This document shows positions 16,988 through 26,144 of a stretch of DNA of 39,209 nucleotides, one piece after another. The position numbers and the translations under genes are program-made. The number at the start of each line of letters is the position of its first letter. Positions within the stretch are counted from its first letter, which is position 1. The notes beneath the pieces are model-generated. The model saw only the letters and a list, made by a program, of their open reading frames with translations, searched no databases and was not told the DNA's origin. The stretch covers positions 1 through 39,209 of the forward strand of contig CAMLDJ010000021.1 of assembly GCA_946478755.1 (NCBI GenBank). Reading direction: 5' to 3'. The stretch is from an uncultured Pedobacter sp. (GTDB taxonomy: Bacteria > Bacteroidota > Bacteroidia > Sphingobacteriales > Sphingobacteriaceae).

Positions 16988-17356
16988 TTAACAGCTATAA
17001 AAATAATTAATGGCAAGTGCCCCGCTAATGATCAGTAATCCAAAAAACTCCCGTGTTTTCTCAATATAAGGTTTTGTAGCCTGCATACTTTCCACAAGGC
17101 TGGGGCTTTTGTATTTCATGATCCAGTCGCGCACACCGTCTTTAGCAAAAAACAAAAATATAGCGTAAATCAGATAGAAAGATATGGCAAGGAGATAGAC
17201 AGTTGGAAAAAAATAATTAAATATGGCAAATCCACAACAAATGGATGCAACCATATAAATGGGTACCCAAAGCCAGGAATCGTTATCGTTTAAATTTACG
17301 TAAGCGAACAAAATAAAGGCAATGCAAAAAATGGAGTTTAAAATACTCAGCAGCAT
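16988..17356 (-). CDS. TMEM220-like membrane protein at the head of the ebo operon
   Basis: A 122-residue membrane protein with about four hydrophobic segments. The stretch FAYVNLNDNDSWLWVPIYM near the N-terminus and REFFGLLIISGALAINYFY at the C-terminus resemble the transmembrane protein 220 family of Bacteroidota and eukaryotes; I make that call from memory of the family pattern. The chosen ATG at 17356 gives a typical start (MLLSILNSIFCIAFILFAYV); the frame is open to 17401. It ends 10 bp before eboA, so it is probably the promoter-proximal gene of the operon and may serve the same membrane process. Confidence 0.7.
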   Translation of the reverse strand: MLLSILNSIFCIAFILFAYVNLNDNDSWLWVPIYMVASICCGFAIFNYFFPTVYLLAISFYLIYAIFLFFAKDGVRDWIMKYKSPSLVESMQATKPYIEKTREFFGLLIISGALAINYFYSC

Positions 17357-17368
17357 AACAATGAAGTT

Positions 17369-17376
17369 TATATTTG
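17369..17376 (+). promoter_or_regulatory. Candidate -7 element for the SNF2 helicase gene
   Basis: TATATTTG matches TAnnTTTG on the plus strand, in the divergent region between the ebo operon and the helicase. It would give a leader of about 75 nt. A convincing -33 element is not visible. Confidence 0.3.
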
Positions 17377-17428
17377 TGTGTTTGTTTATTACTAAATACA
17401 AATAAACAGAATATTAAGTCGATTTAGC

Positions 17429-17447
17429 AAAATACGTAGTGTATTTT
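17429..17447. promoter_or_regulatory. Perfect 7-bp dyad between the ebo operon and the helicase gene
   Basis: AAAATAC at 17429-17435 and its exact complement GTATTTT at 17441-17447 flank a 5-bp spacer. The site is 10 bp before the helicase start and about 70 bp before the first gene of the ebo operon. It could be an operator for either direction; no regulator is known. Confidence 0.35.
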
Positions 17448-17457
17448 AGACATTTAA

Positions 17458-20400
17458 TTGATCATATTAAGATTGCAGGTGGAGAAAGAAATAGATGCCC
17501 CGACACATGATTTTACTTTTGAGAACTTCAACGTTTCGGGATTAACCATATCAGATATATTAAAGCACAATAAGGTTGGGGCAGATACCTCAGAAAAGGG
17601 GTTTTATGAACTTTCACCGGCAGAGATCGGGGTTGATTTTGCTGTTTTTGCGGATGCCACCGTCTCCATGAACAGTCAGGTGGTGACCATTAGCCAAACT
17701 ACTGACCGCCTCATGTTATCCTGCACCTGTATGTCGGCCATTAACGGCTTATGTGAATACCAGGCGAAGGTATTGTATAACATCATGAACAGACAGGCCC
17801 TGCGTTTATTTTTTGATCGGCCGCTGCGACATAAGAAACTGAAAGAATTTGCGGCCGATTACGGCCTGGAAGACGAAATACACCTGGATGACCATTTTCA
17901 GCTGGATTACGTAAAAGGCAGTCTGGCGATCAGCCCCAGGGCAAAAACGCTATTTCCAATCAATAAAAAAACAAAGCTGGAGCTTGGTGAAGCCCTATTG
18001 CCCGCTAAAGAATGGCCTTTGCCCGTATCGGGAGGTCTGATTAAAAAGAACCTTAAAACGATAGTCGTTTTTAGTCAGCACCGCTTTTACAGTCACCTGA
18101 GCGTTTCTCTGTATGAAGGATCTGCCGGCAAGGATGGAAAGATCAAGAACCCCTTAAAAAATGTTGACCCATCAGACCTGATCTGGACTTCGGAAAGCAG
18201 CGCGGAGCTGAAATTTCTAAACGGTATTTTAAAGTTCCAGAACAATTACAATGATGAGGCTTCGGAATCTGATCTGGAAGGATTGAAAGCCCTGGCCAGA
18301 AATCCGCTGGGATTGGACATATATATGCACGATGTCAAGGCTTCAGCCAACATATCTGCCAGCTCGATTACCCCGGTAAAGCTCAAAGTTCTTGGCATCG
18401 ACCTGCTGCTGTCGGTTCATGAAAAAGGCGATTTTTATGAGGTATCTGGAGTTTTGATGCTGGAAGACCAGTCGCTGGCACTCGAAAACCTGGTAGTAAA
18501 GCATCACTATTTTATTCAGCTGGACCAAAATCTATACCTGATTGATAACCCTATTTTTTTACGGGTGATAGATTTCTTTAAAAAGCATTACGATAAAATG
18601 CTGATCCACAGGTCAAAGTTCGATGATTTTTATGGGAGCATCCTTTCAAAATTGGAAGAAAAGGTAAAGATCAATTATTCCTATTTAAAGCCGGCCACAA
18701 AAACACAGATTGAAGAAAAAGGGTATGACCTTGAAAATGAGCAGCTGATCTATCTATCCGAGTCCGAAGATTTTGTTCTTATCACACCGGTAATGCGGTA
18801 CAGCAATACAGAAATACCTGTGCTTTCCCGGAAACAGATCATTGCCAAAGATAAATACGGGAATACTTTTACCCTGCGCAGAAATGAAGAAGAAGAGCTT
18901 CAGTTTATCAGTAATCTGACGAAGCAGCATCCGTTTTTTGAAGAGCAGCTGGATGGGGAAATGAAAATGGATTGCTTTTACATGCATAGAAAGCATTTTC
19001 TTGACATCGGGTGGTTTCTGGATGCCTTTGAGGCCTGGCGCAGCAAGGGCATTACCATTATGGGTTTCAATAAACTGAATAATAATAATCTGAGTCAGTA
19101 TAAGCCGGAGATATCTATTAAGGTCATTAGCGGGATAGACTGGTTTGAAACCATAGCAAAAGTAGCCTACAATGGCGAGGCCATTTCTTTAAAGCACCTG
19201 CATAAATCCATCCGCAACAAAAGTAAGTTCATTAAGCTGGATGATGGGACGATGGGAATTTTACCAAAGGAATGGGTAGAGAAATTTACCAGCTATTTTA
19301 ACGCGGGTGAAGTGGTAGACGACAGCATTCATACCCATAAGATCAATTATAACAGGATTGCAGAACTGTACGAAGAGCAGCTTTTTGATGAAGCCGTAAA
19401 AGATCAGCTGGCCATGTACCGGAGCAAGTTATCAGGACCGGACAACATACGGCAGGTGAGAGTCCCGGAGAGCCTGAATGCCGAGTTGCGCGCCTATCAG
19501 CACGATGGTGTAAACTGGCTTAACTTCCTGGATGATTTTAATTTTGGCGCTTGTCTGGCCGACGACATGGGCCTGGGTAAAACCATACAGATCATCGCCT
19601 TTATACTTACCCAAAGGGAAAAACACGCCCATAATACCAATCTTGTGGTGGTGCCTGCGTCCTTAATTTTTAACTGGCAGGCGGAGGTCGCCAAATTTGC
19701 TCCTTCGATTAAAATCCGAACCATTTATGGTGCCGACAGACTGAAGGATATCCATGAATTTGATCAGTACGAGCTGATCCTTACTTCGTATGGAACCTTG
19801 CTTGCCGATATCCGTTTTTTAAAAGCCTATCGGTTTAATTATGTGTTTTTAGATGAATCACAGAACATCAAGAATCCGGATTCCCAACGTTATAAAGCGG
19901 TCCGACTTTTACAATCGCGCAATAAGGTTGCGTTAACCGGTACACCTATAGAGAACAATACCTTCGACCTGTATGGACAGCTTTCTTTTGCCTGCCCGGG
20001 TTTACTAGGCAGTAAGCAGCAGTTCAAAGAACTGTATTCTGTACCTATTGATCAGTTTAAAGACAGCAGGCGTGCAAAGGAATTACAGCAAAGGATCAGT
20101 CCTTTTATCTTACGCAGAACCAAAGAACAGGTGGCTAAAGAGCTACCCGATAAAACTGAAATGGTCATCTATTGTGAAATGGGCAGCGAGCAGCGCGAAG
20201 TATACGAAGCAGCGGTACAGGATATTAAAGATTACATAGAGGGCGTTGCAGAAGATGAACTACAAAAGAGCAGCATGCACATTTTGCAGGGCATTACGAG
20301 GTTACGGCAGATCTGCAATTCAGCTGCGCTGCTAAAAGATGATAAATTCTATGGCAATGCCTCTTCAAAAATGGACACCTTGCTGGAGCAGATAGAAAGC

Positions 20401-20862
20401 AAATCGCCTCATCATAAGATCCTGGTTTTTTCGCAGTTTGTGGGCATGTTGGATCTGATCAAAAAAGCGCTTCATGAGCGGGGCATTGCCCATGAATACC
20501 TGACCGGGCAAACCAGGAACAGGGCTGCGGTGGTCAATTCCTTTCAGGAAAATCCTGAGATAAGGGTGTTTCTGATCAGCTTAAAAGCGGGAGGGGTGGG
20601 GTTGAACCTCACCTGTGCTGACTATGTCTATATCGTTGATCCCTGGTGGAATCCGGCGGTAGAGCATCAGGCGATTGACAGGGCATACCGTATAGGACAG
20701 GAGAAAAATGTGGTGGCCGTAAGGTTGATCTGCCCGGATACCATTGAAGAGAAGATCATGAAGCTACAGGATACCAAAAAGGACCTGGTTGGCGACCTGA
20801 TCAAAACGGAGGTATCCATCTATAAAAGCCTTTCAAAAAAAGATCTGCTGAGTTTATTTTAG
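17458..20862 (+). CDS. SNF2-family DEAD/DEAH-box ATPase (Swi2/Snf2 helicase) with degenerate SWIM finger
   Basis: A 1134-residue nucleic-acid-dependent ATPase. The C-terminal half carries the full SNF2 set: DDMGLGKT (Walker A, about 702-709), DESQ (motif II, about 799-802), LTGTPIEN (motif III), then ILVFSQFVGMLDLI, SLKAGGVGLNLT and a final RAYRIGQ. The N-terminal part has a SWIM-like site, Cys89-T-Cys91-x7-Cys99-E-Tyr101, in which the usual final His is Tyr. The middle part is the long bacterial SNF2-associated region. A stop codon (TAA at 17455) directly precedes the TTG at 17458 and no in-frame ATG comes before residue 71, so a non-ATG start (this TTG, TTG at 17473 or GTG at 17479) must be used. 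The gene diverges from the ebo operon. Confidence 0.92.
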   Translation: MIILRLQVEKEIDAPTHDFTFENFNVSGLTISDILKHNKVGADTSEKGFYELSPAEIGVDFAVFADATVSMNSQVVTISQTTDRLMLSCTCMSAINGLCEYQAKVLYNIMNRQALRLFFDRPLRHKKLKEFAADYGLEDEIHLDDHFQLDYVKGSLAISPRAKTLFPINKKTKLELGEALLPAKEWPLPVSGGLIKKNLKTIVVFSQHRFYSHLSVSLYEGSAGKDGKIKNPLKNVDPSDLIWTSESSAELKFLNGILKFQNNYNDEASESDLEGLKALARNPLGLDIYMHDVKASANISASSITPVKLKVLGIDLLLSVHEKGDFYEVSGVLMLEDQSLALENLVVKHHYFIQLDQNLYLIDNPIFLRVIDFFKKHYDKMLIHRSKFDDFYGSILSKLEEKVKINYSYLKPATKTQIEEKGYDLENEQLIYLSESEDFVLITPVMRYSNTEIPVLSRKQIIAKDKYGNTFTLRRNEEEELQFISNLTKQHPFFEEQLDGEMKMDCFYMHRKHFLDIGWFLDAFEAWRSKGITIMGFNKLNNNNLSQYKPEISIKVISGIDWFETIAKVAYNGEAISLKHLHKSIRNKSKFIKLDDGTMGILPKEWVEKFTSYFNAGEVVDDSIHTHKINYNRIAELYEEQLFDEAVKDQLAMYRSKLSGPDNIRQVRVPESLNAELRAYQHDGVNWLNFLDDFNFGACLADDMGLGKTIQIIAFILTQREKHAHNTNLVVVPASLIFNWQAEVAKFAPSIKIRTIYGADRLKDIHEFDQYELILTSYGTLLADIRFLKAYRFNYVFLDESQNIKNPDSQRYKAVRLLQSRNKVALTGTPIENNTFDLYGQLSFACPGLLGSKQQFKELYSVPIDQFKDSRRAKELQQRISPFILRRTKEQVAKELPDKTEMVIYCEMGSEQREVYEAAVQDIKDYIEGVAEDELQKSSMHILQGITRLRQICNSAALLKDDKFYGNASSKMDTLLEQIESKSPHHKILVFSQFVGMLDLIKKALHERGIAHEYLTGQTRNRAAVVNSFQENPEIRVFLISLKAGGVGLNLTCADYVYIVDPWWNPAVEHQAIDRAYRIGQEKNVVAVRLICPDTIEEKIMKLQDTKKDLVGDLIKTEVSIYKSLSKKDLLSLF

Positions 20863-20892
20863 ATAGTCTCGAGGCAGCGGGCTAGTTGACAC

Positions 20893-21020
20893 TTACCTGG
20901 GTTAATAATTACCTGGGCTTTAGTCCGGTGTTACCAGGGCCTTACCAGGGCGTCTGTAGGGCTGAGGCCCTAGAAAGGCCCTAGTAACCCCCTAGTAACC
21001 CCCTAGTAAGGCCCTCGTAA
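20893..21020. repeat. Array of 11-bp units that inverts at its centre
   Basis: Right arm: five contiguous 11-bp units, GGCCCTAGAAA (20966), GGCCCTAGTAA (20977), CCCCCTAGTAA (20988), CCCCCTAGTAA (20999) and GGCCCTCGTAA (21010). Left arm, opposite orientation: TTACCAGGGCC (20931), TTACCAGGGCG (20942) and a worn unit TCTGTAGGGCT (20953). Two further TTACCTGGG copies stand at 20893 and 20909. TTAC-N-AGGGCC is the reverse complement of GGCCCT-N-GTAA, so the two arms can fold on each other around a GA turn at 20964-20965. The array begins 30 bp after the helicase stop. It could act as a transcription end, a protein-binding array with one helical turn per unit, or a mobile or REP-like element. Confidence 0.85.
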
Positions 21021-21441
21021 TATTTGCCGCAGTGAGGCATGTGTCTTACACTGAAAAAACTTGACACATTAGGGCTATTTATTACTGGGTTTTACTGTTT
21101 TTGCTTGACTTTTGTCCTCAGTGTGTCTTATCTGTCAAAATGGAGGTGAATTGGCTTTGTATTGACCATGTAAGGTTATTACAATAAGTTATCGTAGAAG
21201 AGACATCATAGATTTTATAACTTTTTTGTCGCCCGAGACGAGTGCCAATATAGTTGAGAGCTTAGCTAATTTTAGCAATTAAAATTTGAAAAGTTATTAC
21301 TCAATTGCATAACCAAAAAGGTATGCTAGCTAAACTGATCTTACCGCGCTATTTAACTAGCCAATAGCATGGCTCATTAGGAACCAGACTCGCATAGCAT
21401 ATGGTCTTTGGGGGTAAAATAATTAACCAAATGTATCCGAT
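21021..21441. other. Non-coding leader region upstream of the SusC gene
   Basis: No gene-like frame is visible in these 421 bp; the short frames have no family character. It holds small symmetries: ATGTGTC at 21039-21045 against GACACAT at 21063-21069, and TATGCTA at 21322-21328 against TAGCATA at 21395-21401, with a further ATAGCAT at 21364-21370. It probably contains the promoter and a long leader of the SusC-SusD operon. I find no exact TAnnTTTG match there. Confidence 0.5.
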
Positions 21442-24400
21442 ATGAATAAAAATTTTACAAGAACAATTTCCTGTAACCTAAAAGTGTTTGGGATGGAAGG
21501 GACCAGACGAAAGCTAATGCTGCTGCTGATCATGTTGCAGTTTACAGGGGCTATAGTCTACGCGCAATCGATTAAAGTTACGGGAACAGTAACAGATAAT
21601 AAAGGCGAGCCATTGCCTGGGGTGACTGTTAAGGTGAAAGGGCTCTCGCTTGGTGCCACCACTACCGGCAGTGGGACGTATACCCTTAGTGTTCCAACTG
21701 CCACCTCCGTTCTCGTATTTTCTTATGTCGGCTTTATACCACAGGAAATAACTGTGGGGACTAAAGCCAAAATTGATGTCAGTTTAAAGGAGGACTTAAG
21801 TAACCTGGAAGAGCTGGTCGTGACAGGGTATGGCGGGGTAGCCAAGAAGAAAGACCTGACGGGTGCAAGCTCGTCTGTCAACGCAAAGGACATTGAGGAG
21901 CGTCAGCCGATCAACCTTTTCGATGCTTTGCAGGGAAAAGCTGCGGGGGTTCTGATTGTGAATGACGGGGGTGGTGCGCCGGGAGCAACGGGTTCAATCC
22001 AGATTCGTGGCACATCTACCTTAAACGGTGGCAACGGGCCACTTTATATTGTTGATGGGATAATTAATCCTGACGGGGCAAACATTAATCCTGCAGATAT
22101 TGCAAATATAGAAGTACTAAAGGATGCCGCTTCAGCATCCATCTATGGTTCCCGTGCAGCTAACGGAGTAATTTTAATTACTACGAAAAAAGGAGAGGAA
22201 GGTAAGCCAATGATAAACCTAACCTATAACCAGGTATTTGGACGTCTGGCGCACCGGATTCCGGTAAGTAACTCGGCAGAAGTCCGCGCGTTCAGAACTA
22301 TTCAGGGTAGAGGAACTTCGACAGACTCTATTAACCCGAGTTTCAATGCCGATAATGACTTGCAGGATTTGTTATTGGGTAACCTTGCGCAAAAGAAAGA
22401 AGTTAAATTAGGGGTTAGCGGCGGACAAAAAGGGTTGACTTATTATACGAGTTTGAATTATCTTGATGATAAATCAATCATTCTGAATAGCTGGGCAAAA
22501 AGACTGCAGTCGAGAATTAACGTGAGTTACCAGTTCTCACCTAAGCTTAAATATTCAAATAACATCTCTTTTTCCTGGGAAAAATCAAATCAGGTTTCCA
22601 TAGGTAATACAGTCAAAGTGGTAATGGATAGACCGGCGTATTCGCTGATTTATTATCCGGATGGTAGTTTAACCAGTTACATCGCTTCTAAAAGGAATCC
22701 TATAGCGCAGGCTTTGAATGAAAGAGATGAAGATGAAAAGTATTCCGGACAATTTAACAATCAACTTGATTACCAGGTTTTCAAGGATCTGAAATTCACA
22801 ACCCTATTTAACGCTAAGCTGGATAACTTCCAGAATTTGTATTTCTCGCCTAGATTTATTTCGGATAACAAGGCTAAGAATTCCGGACGGAATGAGATGG
22901 CAAAAACGTTTTCATGGGAATATCAGGCTTTTTTGAACTACAACAAGACGATTTTTAAAGATCACAATTTCTCTGCATTGTTAGGCTTTAGTGCGGACAG
23001 ACGGAGATTCGATAATTTTCATACAGAGTACTTAAATAGTGTTAACGAGGAGATCTTCGTTACATTTCCCGATTATCTGACTTCTTCTAAAACTTATACC
23101 TCTGCAACAGCAAATACAACAGCATCTTTATTCAGCCGCTTAGGATACAACTATAAAGGGCGTTATATCTTGCAGGGAACCTACCGCAGAGACGGATCTT
23201 CGAGATTTGGCAATGAAAATAAATGGGGTAACTTCTTTTCGGCTTCAGCAGCATGGCGTTTCTCTGATGAAAAGTTTATGGAATGGGCTAAACCTTTTAT
23301 GGACGATGCCAAGTTACGGTTTAGTTTCGGACAGCTTGGGAATGATAAAATTGGTGACTATGAGTCATATACAAAAGTTGATTTCGAAGGGAATTATAAT
23401 GGCGTAGGAGGTGCTGCATTGACCAGTACATTTGGTAACGCGTTTATTAAATGGGAAACGACGACTCAGAACAACGCCGGACTGGACCTGAGCTTTTTTA
23501 AAGGTAGATTAGGCTTTACTGCTGATTACTATGTAAAACGTACTAAAGATCTACTTTATGCCCGGGAACTTTCCAAAGAAACCGGCTACAGTAAAGTACA
23601 GGTTAACTTAGGTAATATACAGACTAAGGGTTTGGAATTTGTAGTGACTGGAACGCCAGTTACCAATAAAAATTTTGAATGGAATTTATCAGGTAACGTC
23701 TCTTTTGAAAGAGGTACAATTTCGAAATTAGCGGATGGTATACCATTTTTTGCCGGTAACAAATGGTATGTAGAAGAAGGCGGTAAAATAGGAAATTTCT
23801 ATGGCTGGAAAAACCTTGGCGTATACCAGTGGGATGAGTCAAATGCTTACGATGAGAACTGGAGGAAATTGACTGTGGTATTGGAGAACGGGTCACCAAA
23901 ATATGTAGATGGTAAACCGGTGTATAGCTTAGACGGCAAAGCCTATACGGGGGCCATTAAAAGTATTTCTGCTCCCGACGGCAAGTTAAAAGGTGGAGAT
24001 GCGGAATGGGAAGATAAGAAACAAGATGGAGTAATAGATGATGCCGATCGCCAGATTCTTGGGAACGCTACGCCTGATTTCTATCTCGGTATTATGAACA
24101 GCCTGCGGTATAAGAGCTTCACCATTTCGTTTTTGTTTAACGGTTCTTTTGGTGGAGAAGTTTACAACTCACTCCTACAGAGCCAGAATAAGCCTTCGAA
24201 TACCGGTGCCGGATCTCCGGATATGGTATATAATTCATGGAGAAAACCTGGTGACATAGCAAAATATCCATATTATATTGAAAAAGACAATAGAGGAAAT
24301 CTAAAAACAGATGGAAACAGTATTTATATAGAGGATGCTTCATTCGTCAGGTTATCAAGTGCAAGACTAGCCTACCGGCTAAATCCTGAATGGACTAAGC

Positions 24401-24576
24401 GCATCTACTTAAAGGGTGTAACTGCTTATGTATATGGAATGAATCTCCTGACCTGGACAAACTATAAAGGCTACGATCCGGAGTTCAGTTCAAGCAATCC
24501 TTTAACCCCTGGCGATGACACGGGAAAGTATCCAAAAAGAAGAGAGTTTGGTTTTGGGTTAAATGTTAATTTTTAA
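21442..24576 (+). CDS. SusC/RagA-family TonB-dependent outer membrane transporter
   Basis: A 1044-residue outer-membrane channel that imports a ligand with energy from TonB. After a signal peptide (LMLLLIMLQFTGAIVYAQ, about 25-42) comes a carboxypeptidase-regulatory-like domain (KVTGTVTDNKGEPLPGVTVK). The TonB-plug region follows, with LEELVVTGYGGVAKKKDLTG, IQIRGTSTLNG, PLYIVDGI and IEVLKDAASASIYGSRAANG, the SusC hallmark. The beta-barrel runs to a terminal Phe (FGFGLNVNF). No N-terminal STN signalling domain is present, so it is not expected to signal to a FecR-type anti-sigma factor. It pairs with the SusD gene 9 bp downstream. The ligand is not deducible; no glycoside hydrolase belongs to the same operon. 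Confidence 0.96.
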   Translation: MNKNFTRTISCNLKVFGMEGTRRKLMLLLIMLQFTGAIVYAQSIKVTGTVTDNKGEPLPGVTVKVKGLSLGATTTGSGTYTLSVPTATSVLVFSYVGFIPQEITVGTKAKIDVSLKEDLSNLEELVVTGYGGVAKKKDLTGASSSVNAKDIEERQPINLFDALQGKAAGVLIVNDGGGAPGATGSIQIRGTSTLNGGNGPLYIVDGIINPDGANINPADIANIEVLKDAASASIYGSRAANGVILITTKKGEEGKPMINLTYNQVFGRLAHRIPVSNSAEVRAFRTIQGRGTSTDSINPSFNADNDLQDLLLGNLAQKKEVKLGVSGGQKGLTYYTSLNYLDDKSIILNSWAKRLQSRINVSYQFSPKLKYSNNISFSWEKSNQVSIGNTVKVVMDRPAYSLIYYPDGSLTSYIASKRNPIAQALNERDEDEKYSGQFNNQLDYQVFKDLKFTTLFNAKLDNFQNLYFSPRFISDNKAKNSGRNEMAKTFSWEYQAFLNYNKTIFKDHNFSALLGFSADRRRFDNFHTEYLNSVNEEIFVTFPDYLTSSKTYTSATANTTASLFSRLGYNYKGRYILQGTYRRDGSSRFGNENKWGNFFSASAAWRFSDEKFMEWAKPFMDDAKLRFSFGQLGNDKIGDYESYTKVDFEGNYNGVGGAALTSTFGNAFIKWETTTQNNAGLDLSFFKGRLGFTADYYVKRTKDLLYARELSKETGYSKVQVNLGNIQTKGLEFVVTGTPVTNKNFEWNLSGNVSFERGTISKLADGIPFFAGNKWYVEEGGKIGNFYGWKNLGVYQWDESNAYDENWRKLTVVLENGSPKYVDGKPVYSLDGKAYTGAIKSISAPDGKLKGGDAEWEDKKQDGVIDDADRQILGNATPDFYLGIMNSLRYKSFTISFLFNGSFGGEVYNSLLQSQNKPSNTGAGSPDMVYNSWRKPGDIAKYPYYIEKDNRGNLKTDGNSIYIEDASFVRLSSARLAYRLNPEWTKRIYLKGVTAYVYGMNLLTWTNYKGYDPEFSSSNPLTPGDDTGKYPKRREFGFGLNVNF

Positions 24577-24585
24577 TAAGATAAA

Positions 24586-26133
24586 ATGAAAAAGTTAATA
24601 GCAATATGCGCTTTGGGAACGGTAATGTTACTGGGCGGCTGCAAAAAATTTCTGGACGAGAAGCCTTTGGCACAGGTGGCCTTAGATCAGTTTTATAAAA
24701 CTAAATTCGATGTTGATGCAGCGATGGCAGGGATGTATGCCAAGTTCCAGTTGGAAATGGTAGGAGATGACCAATACACCGAAAAATACCTTTATTGGGG
24801 CGAATACCGATCCGATAATTTTGACAGGTTTATAGCCTATACCAAAGGTAATATAGATGAAGTCGTTTTAAACAGTCTAACACCTACCAACCAGTTTTCT
24901 GACTGGAGCGGACTTTATGCGGTAATAGGCAGAGCGAATAACAACATTAAATATATTCCCAGAGCTGCCACGCTGGACAGTCGGGTTACAAAAGAGATTG
25001 TAAACGATTATCTATCTCAGTCCTACGCGATGCGCGCGATGAGTTATTTTTATCTCGTACGTGTTTGGGGAGACGCCCCCATCAGACTGGAGCCTTATGA
25101 AGATCTGACAGAACCAGCAGAACAGGCAAGAGATCCAAAGGAAAAAGTGATCAATGAAGTCATTATTCCTGACCTGCAGAAAGCATATGACCTAACTGTG
25201 AAGGGCGCAAAGCCAGTTGTCTTTAATCTTGGCGAGGGAGCGATCTGTGCGGTGCTTGCCGATGTTTATATGTGGAAGAAGGATTATCCGAATGCCATTA
25301 TATGGATTAAGAAACTGTTTGCGGCAAAAACTCCGACAGGGGCTACTTATACAGGATTGAGTGAGGCAAACCTTCAGCCGTCGGCAACCTGGAAAAGTAT
25401 TTTTACCAATCCTGCTGGAAGTAACGAAGCCATCTGGAGCATCCATTGGGACTACCTGAAAAACGGCTGTGCATGTATGCAAACTTCATGGACTCCTAAC
25501 AATAAGCAGATTGTGGTAGATGAGGCCATCTGGGATAAGTGGTTTCAACCTGAATATGCGGCGACTACACGTACTACCGATATCAGACCAAGGCAAACTG
25601 CCGATGTATTTGTAGCTCAACCAAAACCGAACAGGGACAGGTTTATAAAATGGTATGCAACAGAGGCGAATCCCACCGCCTCAGATAAATGGCCCGTTAC
25701 AAGGGAATTGGAGCCTGTATACCTGACGATGTATCGTCTGGCCGATATATATTTGTTGTATGCGGAGGCACTAAATGGCGACAACGATTTAGCTAATGCG
25801 TTAAAATATTTGAATTTTGTTCGTAAAAGAGCTGGAGTGGCCGAATACCTTGCTACAGATCCACTGGTTGCAACAAAGGAAGCAATGGAGAATGCTATTT
25901 TGAATGAAAGACAGCTGGAGCTTTTTGGTGAAGGTAAAAGGTGGTTCGACCTGGTTCGTACTGGTCATGTGAAAGAAATAATGGATCCCATTCTAAAAAG
26001 AAGGCAATTAGATGGAGGTAATATTGAGGCGCCGGGGTTCATCAATCCTGAGGCAAGATCGTATTGGCCCGTTCACAGAAATGTCTTGAATTCTAATAAT
26101 AAATTGATTCAAAATCCAGGTTATACAGATTAA
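24586..26133 (+). CDS. SusD/RagB-family outer membrane lipoprotein
   Basis: A 515-residue surface lipoprotein that caps the SusC channel and binds the ligand. The lipobox is at the N-terminus: MKKLIAICALGTVMLLGGCK with Cys19 as lipidated residue, followed by the family start FLDEKPLAQV. The TPR-type helical SusD core is visible in YAMRAMSYFYLVRVWGDAPI, in MYRLADIYLLYAEALNG, and in the C-terminal NAILNERQLELFGEGKRWFD before LVRTGHVKEIM. The end, RNVLNSNNKLIQNPGY, is typical. It is translated directly after SusC and before a third lipoprotein gene, forming one operon. Confidence 0.96.
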   Translation: MKKLIAICALGTVMLLGGCKKFLDEKPLAQVALDQFYKTKFDVDAAMAGMYAKFQLEMVGDDQYTEKYLYWGEYRSDNFDRFIAYTKGNIDEVVLNSLTPTNQFSDWSGLYAVIGRANNNIKYIPRAATLDSRVTKEIVNDYLSQSYAMRAMSYFYLVRVWGDAPIRLEPYEDLTEPAEQARDPKEKVINEVIIPDLQKAYDLTVKGAKPVVFNLGEGAICAVLADVYMWKKDYPNAIIWIKKLFAAKTPTGATYTGLSEANLQPSATWKSIFTNPAGSNEAIWSIHWDYLKNGCACMQTSWTPNNKQIVVDEAIWDKWFQPEYAATTRTTDIRPRQTADVFVAQPKPNRDRFIKWYATEANPTASDKWPVTRELEPVYLTMYRLADIYLLYAEALNGDNDLANALKYLNFVRKRAGVAEYLATDPLVATKEAMENAILNERQLELFGEGKRWFDLVRTGHVKEIMDPILKRRQLDGGNIEAPGFINPEARSYWPVHRNVLNSNNKLIQNPGYTD

Positions 26134-26144
26134 AAAATAAAATT

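Noticed and set aside
20966..21020. Repeat array considered as a CRISPR
   Set aside because: Units are contiguous without spacers and only 11 bp long; no cas genes nearby.
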